From positions 433,255 to 497,254 of the forward strand of contig MEHQ01002827.1 of NCBI GenBank assembly GCA_008828725.1: DNA of 64,000 nucleotides, in the 5' to 3' direction. A program made the translations under genes and the position numbers. The DNA comes from Saccharina japonica (lineage: Eukaryota; Sar; Phaeophyceae; Laminariales; Laminariaceae). How positions within the stretch are numbered: the stretch's first letter is position 1; each line of letters opens with the position of its first letter. The notes under the pieces are model-generated. The model searched no databases. It saw only the letters and a program-made list of their open reading frames with translations, and was not told the origin of the DNA. This document shows positions 52,240 through 63,048 of the stretch, piece after piece.

Positions 52240-54380
52240 CGGGGGGGGGGGGTGTACTTCTTCATTTTTATGCATGGCCGTAGCCGTACGACCATAGACC
52301 CTCGCGCCCCTACAATACCGGGACGGAGCATGTCGGGTTTTCACCGACCAGGCAGATATTGCTAGCACCAAGCACGAAGCACCGTGAGGTGCCAGCGGGG
52401 GGGGGGGCGATTGTTTTCTCTTTCTCCGCCTATATTCTCGCCGTTAACTCTTGTTTTATCACTGCTGCGAGTCACTGACACGATCAAAATAAGAGTGTAA
52501 AGCCCTTTGCCGCCATAACCCGAAAGCACAAGAGGAAAGGACCTGACATTTTAGTCGCATCGTAGCTCTGAGGGCCCCTCGTACGCTTTTACTCTCGTTG
52601 CGGGCGAGGTGCTGTGTAGACTCCATCATCTCTAAACGTGGGTGCGTATTTCGCAGTAGGAACGCGTACACTGCTGTATCCTTCTTCGCAGTTATTCTCG
52701 TGCCCTCCCGCGCTGTGGGGAGCGAGAATCGTTTCACACTACTCGTGTTGCAACAGGTAGGTAGCGCCTTCAAGCACTCTGGAGCACAGCAATGCCAATA
52801 ACACCACAAAAAAAACAGTACGATACACGTTGTACAGCAGATCTCCATACAGCTGCATCAGGCAGGCAGAGCACGGATGTGATTCGCCGTACACGAAACA
52901 ACGTAACGTCGCGCCTGTGCCTGCTACGCACCGAGCTGTATATAATACACCAGGTATGCGGCAGAGCGCTACAAGGAAATCTACACTACTACGTACTCCG
53001 TACGTATATTACTGCTGTGAGCGAGAACCATGACTACCCCAGCCCTCGGCGTGAAATCAGCTAACTCACTGGAAGTTTATCGGCCAGTGGCGGTTCGCAC
53101 GCAAGTGACGCTTCTTCTGGTCCGCCATACTAATGGAAACTATTAATAGGTGTAAAATACGCATGCCACATATTATATGTACGTATGATCAGCCATTCCT
53201 GCGTCCTGCGGTGTCTTGTTCTCGAGATCGCCAAAAAGGCTGACAGCACCGTTCCATCGTCACAAGATGCCCGGGATCCCCCCCCCCCCCCCCCCCCCCC
53301 ACCCTTTTTTTATTGTAGGGATGCGAGGGTCTATGGCCATATGACTACGGCCGTGCACAACATGAGTACACCCCCCCCCCCCCCCCCCCCCCACCCCCCC
53401 CCCCCCCCCCCCCCCCCCCTGCGCAGCGTGGGCGTAACAAGAGACCCCTGTGGACAGCATTGAACAATGTAGCATAGATGCTCCGAGTATACTCGATACT
53501 CTTGAGTATACCCGAAGTATCGAGTGTTTTTCGTACTCCGAGTACTGAGAGTATTCGAGTACTGGTGGCCATTAGGCGTACCTACCGAATTGGGAGGTTA
53601 TCGGCACCTTGTGGGGTTTGCTATAGAGATTGTTCAATGTCTCCACAAGGAGTTTTTTGTGCCCACATTGAGCAAAGGAGGGGGTCCCGGCGTCCCGGCT
53701 ACCTGTGTGATCCGAAAATCGATCTCTTGGCGCTATACACGAGTACGTATATATAGATAGCATCGACGCACCAGATTACGCGATATTCGTCGTCCGGTCT
53801 GTCGGGGCAGGGTCCGGGTCTTGAAAACATCTGAGATCTCTGAGATCTGAGGGTTTTGTCAAAGAAAATACCTGGTAGGCTATTAGGTGTATACGTATGT
53901 ACGGAAGTATGTTCGCCATTTCTTCGTTCTGCGGGCGTCGCGCTGATCCAGCGGGCGGAAACATTCAGCTCTTATCATAGCTCTGCTTAGGGGTCGGCAT
54001 CTGGCAGAGGCAAGCCTCCACACTCTATATATACGTGGACACTATTGATAGTACGGTAACACTCTACGATTACAGAAGTATACGTATGATACCTGGTACA
54101 CGCGAGGGCGCCTGTGAGGCTCTTGAAATCATTCGCGTTCTTATATGTACGAGCACTGCCCTTCTCTTCAAAACGCTTTCGGGCGCGGATATATACTACG
54201 AGTACTACCTGGTAGTTGTCTGTATGTGCTGCACACATATTTGCAGCTGCCGCTAAGTTTTTGGGCCAAACTACTGGGAATTACGAATATATTACCACGT
54301 ACACCTCACGAGCATATTATCCGAGTATAGGTTGATCGAGTTCTAGCAATGTTTGAGTATCTTGTTTACTCTGGTTCATA
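52240..54380 (-). repeat. Duplicon copy B (right arm of inverted repeat)
   Basis: Reverse complement of copy A. It has the same internal landmarks: the G/C run with embedded dispersed repeat at 53280-53420 and the end-specific GATCGAG...CTTGTTTAC near 54330-54370. The spacer between the arms (51815-52240) consists of further copies of the G-rich dispersed repeat. Confidence 0.9.
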
Positions 54381-55637
54381 GATATGTGGGCCAGAGTGTA
54401 CAAGGTCATCGGACAAACTGGCAAACCACATTGCGCACTGAGCGCGGGAACAAGCGGCGATCTGCAGAGGGCGTGCACTGCGGTAAATGATCAGCCAATC
54501 GCTTAACTAAGACTAAACGAAATCCATCGCTATATCGTCAGTACAGCTTACTGAGGACCGCTCAGGGAGCCCGGCTGTATACCTGGTCCCCTAGCATTGA
54601 GTAGTCGTCCAAGCTCACACGTACATGTGAGGCATCTTCACATGCGAGCTTCTGCCCATCACACTCGCTAGACTAGCTCAAACTACCTATCATATCCTTA
54701 GTGCTGTCTCACCTACTCGCATCGCAATCTTTACCAGGTCTATGCCGGCACGCTCACCTACGCCAGCGCTGCTCGACTCGGTCTCGGGCTGCATGCCTTC
54801 CGCTCGAGTCGCGTGCCTCTGCTCCTTCTTCCCTCTCTGTTTTCCTCAGCCGGCTCCGCCGTGCCACGTTGGTGTTGTTGAAGAGATCTTCCAGCCCGAA
54901 GATTTCCCGCGCCAGGAACTAGCATGTGCATCCAACAGGCTGGAACGACTCACAGATAGGATGTGGCCATATGTGATAAGACGAACAAGCTTCTATTAGT
55001 GTGTATATGTACTGGTATAGTATGAGTACGTTTACGTAGTATACTGTTACATAGAGGTTAGGTTGGTATATGTGAATTCATACGGTCCATATGTACGTTC
55101 TCTCGTGAGTTATTGTGTTAATGTTAGCGTGAAGTGCAGCGCGGTCATGGTACCCGTGCTACTCTCTCCACCACCGTCTCTTATGACGCACCCAGTTCGA
55201 TACGGCAACCCGCGTAAAGGTACTTGAACCTTCGCGCTACCGATCTAAGGCCTAAATCGCCGAAATAGAATAGACATAGACTAAATGACTTATTTCTCTA
55301 GACCTTACCTCTTGCTTTTGGCCCAAAACTCTAGACAGCAGCTGGACGCCTGCTGTTGCAGCAACTTATCACATTCACACCCGGTTAGTACTCGTTAGCA
55401 TCTATACTCCGCGCCCAAAGCGTCTTCTGATTATCGAGAAGTCTCGGCCGTGCTCGTACATATGCAAGACACGCGACGTACTGACTTCTCACAGAGCCTC
55501 ACCAGCGGCGCCCTCGCGCTCCCTGTACCACGGCTCATGCGATACGCTTTTCACTCTCTGCTAACTCGCTAGCCAGTGTCTGCCCCCGTACATCAATCAC
55601 GTGTCCCACGTCATATACTCAGAGCTTAGCTGGGCGG
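54381..55637. other. Interval between duplicons, partly low-identity duplicon sequence
   Basis: From about 55305 to 55637 the sequence follows duplicon A 49790-50060 (GGCCCAAAA, CAGCTG, CCGCGCCC-AAAGCGT, GTGCTCGTACATAT, CCTCAC...GCGCCCTCGCG) but with very many small insertions and substitutions. Identity jumps to near perfect at about 55638. 54381-55300 has no recognised feature. Confidence 0.55.
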
Positions 55638-57275
55638 TATGCCTCTGCCAGATGCCGACCCCTAAGCAGAGCTATGATAAGAGCTGAATGTTTCCGCCCG
55701 CTGGATCAGCGCGACGCCCGCAGAACGAAGAAATGGCGAACATACTTCCGTACATACGTATACACCTAATAGCCTACCAGGTATTTTCTTTGACAAAACC
55801 CTCAGATCTCAGAGATCTCAGATGTTTTCAAGACCCGGACCCTGCCCCGACAGACCGGACGACGAATATCGCGTAATCTGGTGCGTCGATGCTATCTATA
55901 TATACGTACTCGTGTATAGCGCCAAGAGATCGATTTTCGGATCACACAGGTAGCCGGGACGCCGGGACCCCCTCCTTTGCTCAATGTGGGCACAAAAAAC
56001 TCCTTGTGGAGACATTGAACAATCTCTATAGCAAACCCCACAAGGTGCCGATAACCTCCCAATTCGGTAGGTACGCCTAAATGGCCACCAGTACTCGAAT
56101 ACTCTCAGTACTCGGAGTACGAAAAACACTCGATACTTCGGGTATACTCAAGAGTATCGAGTATACTCGGAGCATCTATGCTACATTGTTCAATGCTGTC
56201 CACAGGGGTCTCTTGTTACGCCCACCGCGCACGGGGGGGGGGGGGATCCCGGGCATCTTGTGACGATGGAACGGTGCTGTCAGCCTTTTTGGCGATCTCG
56301 AGAACAAGACACCGCAGGACGCAGGAATGGCTGATCATACGTACATATAATATGTGGCATGCGTATTTTACACCTATTAATAGTTTCCATTAGTATGGCG
56401 GACCAGAAGAAGCGTCACTTGCGTGCGAACCGCCACTGGCCGATAAACCTCCAGTGAGTTAGCTGATTTCACGCCGAGGGCTGGGGTAGTCATGGTTCTC
56501 GCTCACAGCAGTAATATACGTACGGAGTACGTAGTAGTGTAGATTTCCTTGTAGCGCTCTGCCGCATACCTGGTGTATTATATACAGCTCGGTGCGTAGC
56601 AGGCACAGGCGCGACGTATACGTTGTTTCGTGTACGGCGAATGCACTATCCGTGCTCTGCCTGCCTGATGCAGCTGTATGGAGATCTGCTGTACAACGTG
56701 TATTCGTACTGTTTGTTTTGTGGTGTTATTGGCATTGCTGTGCTCCAGAGTGCTTGAAGGCGCTACCTACCTGTTGCAACACGAGTAGTCGTGAAACGAT
56801 TCTCGCTCCCCACAGCGCGGGAGGGCACGAGAATAACTGCGAAGAAGGATACAGCAGTGTACGCGTTCCTACTGCGAAATACGCACCCACGTTTAGAGAT
56901 GATGGAGTCTACACAGCACCTCGCCCGCAACGAGAGTAAAAGCGTACGAGGGGCCCTCAGAGCTACGATACGACTAAATCGTCAGGTCCTTTCCTCTTGT
57001 GCTTTCGGGTTATAGCGACAAAGGGCTTTACATTCTTATTTTGATCGTGTTAGTGACTCGCAGCAGCGATAAGACAAGAGTTAACAGCGGGAATAAAGGC
57101 GGAGAAAACAATCGCCCCCCCCCCCCCCTGGCACCTCCCGGCGCTTCGCGCTTGGTGCTAGCAATGTCTGCCTGGTCGGTGAAAACCCGACATGCTCCGT
57201 CCCGGTATTGTAGGGGCGCGAGGGTCTATGGTCGTACGGCTACGGCCATGCATAAAAATGAAGAAGTACCCCCCC
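55638..57275 (+). repeat. Duplicon copy C (direct)
   Basis: Nearly identical to 50060-51815 of copy A, but lacking the roughly 140-bp G-rich insertion found at 50650-50790 in A. Here the sequence goes straight from CCCACCGCGCAC to a single G run and GATCCCGGGC. A few single-base differences separate it from A and B. Confidence 0.9.
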
Positions 57276-57567
57276 CCCCCAACTGGCTGTCTTGCTGATC
57301 ACATGACCGAAAACACCATTTTTTTAACCCCGTTTTTCTCGCCTCGATAACCGCGTTGGCCTGGATGCAGGTCCCCCCCCCCTCCCCCGAGGTCCGACCG
57401 GGACATTGCGATTGCCTCATTCGGCGCTTCGTCGCGAAGATAAACCCCTTTTGAGGGAGATTGGGGGTGCTGCGAGCTCCTTCACTTTACATACGTGGGA
57501 TCGTACCGGACCGCATCATAAGGGAGAGAAAACTCGAAAGGTGCTGGGGAGGTTAAAAAACAAAAAA

Positions 57568-60348
57568 ATGAATCCGAGCGCGATTGTCGCAACCCCGGCG
57601 GAAACCCGATATTGCACCACGTCGTCCAGGGTGGTGGTCAGGAGCTGCAAGGTGACGCCCACGCCGCCTGCGAATAGGGGCGGTCAGGCGCCGTGGCCCG
57701 CAACCCGGAGCTCGAAGCGGTCCCGGCAGGGGCACAGCGCGCCGCCGAAGGTCCCTGTTGTCACCCGCTTTAAGAAACCCTGCGGGGCGGCGGCGGCGGC
57801 GGCGGCGGCTTGCGTGGCGTGCGGCGCCGCAGACGGGCCGCTAGCCACCTGCACGGCCTGCTCCGGGGCATACCACCCGCGGTGCTTCGATCCGCCCAGG
57901 AAAATGCTACCGCAAGAGGGAGGTTGGATGTGCTGCGTGTGCGACCCTGTGCATCGATCATCCGGCGCAGCCGCCGCCGGCGTAGCGATCGGCGCAGCTC
58001 CCTACGCAGCGACCGGCGCAGCCACGGGCGGCGCAGCCACGTGCAAAGCCACGTGCGCAGCCACAGACGCGGTCAGCCCACCGGTGCCCTACGCCTACCG
58101 GCAGGTGTCGACGGACGGTGGCTCTGCCACCCTCATCTCGTCCGTGCTGTCGCGGTTGTCCGGCGAAGCGGCGGACTCGGAACGGCCGCCCTCTCCCCCC
58201 CCGCTCTCGCCCACACCGACCGCAACAGGTGCTTGCGCGGCAGTGACTCGGAGGAAGACGAGAGACCCGCGCGAGGAAAGAGCCATGAACAACGTGACGG
58301 ACACGGTACTCGCGTGGGCCTTGCGCCGGGTTGGAGCGGGGGAGCTCGGGGACAACCTCAATCTTGCGACGGACGAGGAAAAGGAGGAGGGGGTTCCCCC
58401 CACGTCGTCGGAGATGTGTGTTGTAGATTTCCCGACCTGCCACTGCGGCAACCCCGACGCTAGAAAGCCGTCCGCGAGGTGTACCGCGTGTGCCTCCGTG
58501 TGTCACCTCGTTTGCATGGACCCACCGTGCGTCTCGAAGAAGGACCTGCCCCGGTCGGGCTACACGTGCCGCGCTTGTCGGGAGAAGAGGCGGCCTAGCC
58601 TTCCCGAGGAAGCGCCGCAGGGGGGCTGGGCCTCCGCGGGCGGTAGCGGCGGCGGCGGCGGCGGCGGTGGGTTTGTTGTGCTAGGGGAGGCGGGTGGGTC
58701 GAGGCGGTTGGGCGGGGGGAGAGGCCGGGTGGACCGTGGTGGTGGTGGCGGTGGTGGTGGTGGTGGTGGCGAGGGCAAGGCCCGGGAGGGCGCCTGCGCT
58801 GTGTGCGGCGTTTCCGAGGGCAAGAAGAACATCTGCGGCTCGTGTGGCGATGGTTATCACTCCTTGTGTCTCGACAGACCCAGGACACGCCGCGCCGGCG
58901 GCTCCTGGCTGTGCGATAACTGCCGCTCTTCGTCGCCCACGCCCACACCTTCGCCGGCGCACGGCGTCACCGGCTGCGGCGTAGACCCTGTTGCCGGGCT
59001 GCGCGCCGCGGCGTTGGCCGGGACCGCCTCGACCGAACCGAGCGAGGGCGATAGCCGAGAGCCAGCGGTGGCGGAGCGGGCGGGCGGAGGAGGATGGACT
59101 GTACAGAAGAAGCGTCCGCCTGAGATGAACTCTGGCTATTGGATGATGGACGAACACGAGCGGTTTCTCAAGGTATGCGCGTGTTATGTTATATACCAGA
59201 GGCATGCGAGTAGGAAGGGCGTGCCTTCGTCTCATAGAGCAATTAATGCGTAGCATACTCTGATCTATTTTTTCGTAAATATGAGCTGGTTCCAGCGACA
59301 TCCGGAACTTTTCGGCTTCAAACGTCATGATGGCTTTTATTTATTTATTTATTTTTGCTTTTAAGGAGGTGCATTCTAACGTTTTGAAAAATATGTATTT
59401 TTCGGCAGGTTTGATCCAAACGGACGGAACAATGACGCCAACATCACGTTTTTTCGTGTGGCCATGAAGAACAACCCTGCCAAATTTCGTTTCCCAACTC
59501 TTCTTCAACCAGGGCGCAAAAACGATTTCCGTGAAAGTAAATGGTTCCCCTAGGGTTTCCAAAGAGCTCAATACATTGTTCTAGTAAGTTGGCAGGCGTT
59601 CATTATAGCAGCTCTGTACGGCTCATAGAAAATAAGCAAGTGCCACGGACGTCTTCCCTTTGTTGATACGATCATGCCAGCACGTCTACCGTCGAATAAT
59701 TCGACTTATTGACCGATTTATGGTTTAAAGGAGAATCACATGGTTTTTACAATTGACCGCTTAAACCCCTATGCAACAACGCCTTCGCAAGTAATACGAA
59801 AATTCACCATGTCTAACGAACTACAGCTCGCACCCCAAAACCAGCTCCGCCGATGTGTTGTTCCCTTTGTTGATGCGGTCACGTGGATATGCTTTGTGTT
59901 GTTAGTTTCAGAATATTGATTGTGTTGCTGCCCGAAGTAGGAATGTTTGAATGTTTCGCTTTTTTTCTGGGACCAGCTCGTACTCGTGTTAGTTTTTTTT
60001 TACTCCCTAATAAGTATTATATTTCCAATCATGTTTTTTTTGTCGAAGCTGGGCCAAAGGTCTACTTTACACAGCCTTTCTTACCCTGCTTAGCTATCAA
60101 TAGCCGGTCCTTGTCATCCTGTACCAACTCTTTGTGTAAACAAACGCGCGATCAGAGTTTCCTATAAATAACACCCTTCTTCCTTGTCCTCTGCTCGCGT
60201 CGTGGTTGGTTTGTTCTCTCAGGGCTTCTCTAAGTACGGCAGGGATTGGCACGTGGTCGCACGTGTAGTGCGCACGCGGACACCGAGTCAGATCAAATCG
60301 CACGCCCAGAAGGTTCTACTGAAAGGTCCTGCGAAGGTCGCCACGAAG
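57568..60348 (+). CDS. Three-PHD-finger, SHAQK-type Myb domain protein
   Basis: Exon 1 (57568-59172, 535 codons) starts at ATG in an A-rich context (MNPSAIVATPAETRYC). Exon 2 is 60223-60348 (42 codons) and the gene probably continues. PHD1 spans residues about 82-125 (C-x2-C-x9-C-x2-C-x4-H-x2-C...C-x2-C), PHD2 about 291-337 and PHD3 about 410-452, separated by Ala, Pro/Ser and Gly-rich linkers. Residues 524-577 form a Myb/SANT helix-turn-helix with an intron after FLK: GYWMMDEHERFLK + GFSKYGRDWHVVARVVRTRT and IKSHAQK, the SHAQKY-type signature. PHD fingers usually read histone tails and this Myb class binds GATA-like DNA, so a chromatin-linked transcription regulator is inferred. Splice sites are AAG/GTATGC and CTCTCAG/GG, and the second exon ends at AAG/GTGCGT. 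Confidence 0.9.
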
Positions 60349-60984
60349 GTGCGTATTTTTTTGTATTAGTGTTTTTTGCGCCTTCGGGGGGGGGGGGGCA
60401 ATGTTGCACAGAATTGATGCTCCCAGTACACCTGGGAGTGTGTTGCTGTGTGTGTTGTGTTGTCGTTTTTTTCTCATCAAACCGTTCTTTCTGCCTAAGC
60501 TACATCCAGTACACCCAGCGTCTGTCGTGGTTCCTAATCCTAGAGAGGTACTAATTCTGTGGTCACAGACTGTGAGACAGAGAAAAACCAAAACAAAAAA
60601 TAACCGCGCCAATGAATGAGGAAAGCGAGTGAAAAGCCGACGTACCGGGTACGAGAACACAACGACACAAAAGCCAAACGTTCCTTGAAATAGTGAGAAC
60701 AAAAATAATATAAAAAACGAATTATGAAATGAAACAGAATACACAAGACGCAAGGAGACCAGAAACGTTGATATTTATAGAAGAAAAGCATACGTGCTCA
60801 AGAGGACTGAGCGCAGATAACTGCTGCACGGGCTAAGCAACACGAAGAAGAGGAGGAAGATACCGGCATAAGAACGGCGGGGGGGAAATAAAACAAAGAG
60901 AGGAAGAAGGCCAAAAGCAAGAAAGAAGAGAGGAGAGAGAAAAGTCAAGGATTCCGGTAAAGGATTCTCAATAAAAAGACTTCA

Positions 60985-61275
60985 GGTATTTCGTGTACTC
61001 GCAGTATTTGGGCATACTTCGTATATGTACTGCGGGCTGCTGCGAGTACTCGCAGTACTTCGACATTATGTACTGCTCATACTCCCAGTACTCGCAGTAT
61101 TTGGGCCTTCAGTACTTTTCGTACTCGCAGTACAGTATTTAGGCCGTCATTACTGCAATACTCTCAGTACTCGGAGCACGCAATGTACTCGATACTCCGA
61201 GTATACTCAACTCGGAGCGCGAAATGTACTCGATGCTCCGAGCATACTCGGAGCATGAAGGATACTAGGAGCATC
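60985..61275. repeat. ACTCGCAGTA-type dispersed simple repeat, second block
   Basis: Repeats of TACTCGCAGTA, CTCGGAGCA and GTACTCGATACTCC with variable spacing, similar in composition to 35130-35310. No gene is supported here. Confidence 0.7.
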
Positions 61276-62199
61276 TGTGCAAATCTTGTAAATGTTTCTC
61301 GTCCGTTTGCCCCTGCGTCCAGTCGCCACAACAATGTTTCAAGGGTGTTTCTAGTAGGGGGTTTTGTAAGGCGCTTCGCGTGGCGGGGGCGGTTCCGCCT
61401 GCTACACCCGCTTACAAGGGAAGAATGGAACATAGTGCGCATGGAGCTGACAGGATGGTCCATAGTTTTAGGTGCAAAGTGACGACTTGCAAATGCCAAG
61501 AGCTCCACGCGCGTATATCTATACGACGTGTTTTACTTCTTTTGAGGACAGCGCGGTAGATGCTCGACGATATAATACGTGCATGCATGCATGCATGCTG
61601 GCTCTCGGCAAACCCTGCCTGCCTGCTTGCTTGCGCGTTGTCGCTCTCTGGTCGGCACGTATATACTGTAGTGCAAATGTTCTGTTCAGGGCTGATTGTG
61701 CTGTGCCGTGCTTGCGGTAGACGTTCGACAGCATGCTGGCTCTCAGACCCTGTTGTATGTTTTTGTTTATGATGCTCGCAGAATGTGTAGAAACACAAAG
61801 GTAGGGTTACTCTTATTCATATGTAGTGAAAAATAACGCCTTACAAAAACAAAATCGGGTAAAAAAGGAGGGAAAAACAATGACAAATATGACCAAAAAC
61901 AAGAACGTAAAAAAAAACTACCAGGGTATGATACAGTAGTACACATATACTTCGAAGTATGGGCATGCTGGCTCCCGGAAACTCTGCCTGCTGGCTGGCT
62001 GGCGTTGTCACGCTCTGACCCGCAAATGTATCGCACGTGCTTTTGTTTATTTGATAACACAGCGGTAAATGCTTCGACAGCATGCATGCATGGCGGGATC
62101 TCGGCAAAACCCTGTTTACAACGAAATATGTTTTATGTAAACCATGAATGGGATTCCAACAATATTGGGTATGCTCACCATATATGGCCCCTCTCGGTT

Positions 62200-62375
62200 G
62201 GGCGCATGCTACGGTAGAGGTGCACCATGTTTTTGCCTTCCAAGGCTCCTCACTTAAGGATCTCTATCCTATTAGGAAGTCATTTGTAAGTCACCCAAAA
62301 ACTGATTGTGGAGGGGGGGAAAAAAACTGCTACGTACGTACCCGATGGACAATCCCATGACCTATTCTAAATCCC
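62200..62375 (+). repeat. Dispersed repeat family R3, copy 3
   Basis: Carries GCATGCTACGGTAGAGGTGC, CTCCTCACTTAAGGA, AAAAACTGATTG, CTGCTACGTACGTACCCGAT and AATCCCATGACCTA in the family order. It lacks the A-rich tail region of the other two copies. Confidence 0.75.
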
Positions 62376-62419
62376 GTTTAATTTATGTTTCGGCTCTGAA
62401 ATACCACTATCTTTTCTTG

Positions 62420-62512
62420 ACCGTGGTTATTTGACCCCAGTTATTTGACCGCGGTTATTTTACCCCAGTTATTTGACCGTGGTTATCTGACCGTGGTTAT
62501 CTGTCGCCGCTT
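62420..62512. repeat. 15-bp minisatellite
   Basis: About six copies of TTATTTGACCGTGGT or variants (ACCCCAG, ACCGCGG) in tandem. Confidence 0.9.
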
Positions 62513-62816
62513 TTTTGACCGCTTTTCAATCGTTATTCACTCGATTAAGGACCAAGGTCTCTTTTTCCAAGCCTAATTAAAGCAGCACGCATGTGGTGAT
62601 TTGTTTGTTTTCACGCTTGATGAGTACAAATAGTCATCACCAAACCTTGATTATTCCACATGATTATATTATTTCCGAATCTTGATTATAAGCATGACTC
62701 ATTGCTCGGCAAGTATGATACGTATGCTGTAGATAGCTCATTGCTCATCTCTTTCGTATGCTGTAATCGTAGTACTTCGTATCATATAGAGACCACCCTA
62801 CGCCGATAACGAGTGC

Positions 62817-62817
62817 G

Positions 62818-62851
<34 letters not shown>

Positions 62852-62852
62852 C
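62817..62852. repeat. (CTG)n microsatellite
   Basis: About eleven CTG units. Related CAG/CTG runs occur at 10709-10730, 19970-19990, 29388-29402, 46899-46922 and 63280-63305. Confidence 0.95.
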
Positions 62853-63048
62853 TGTAAAAAATCACGCTGCTGTTGCTGTACGAGTATAATGGCCCACAGA
62901 GCACATATTGTACAACAAGCTCCGCAGACACAAATCGACAACCCGACTCTCCAAACGGGACCACTGCTGCTGCTGGTGGTGGCGGTGCGTACGGCTGCGG
63001 CGCAGCAGCAGCAGCAGGAGCAGCTATACAGGGGAAGCCAAAACATGT

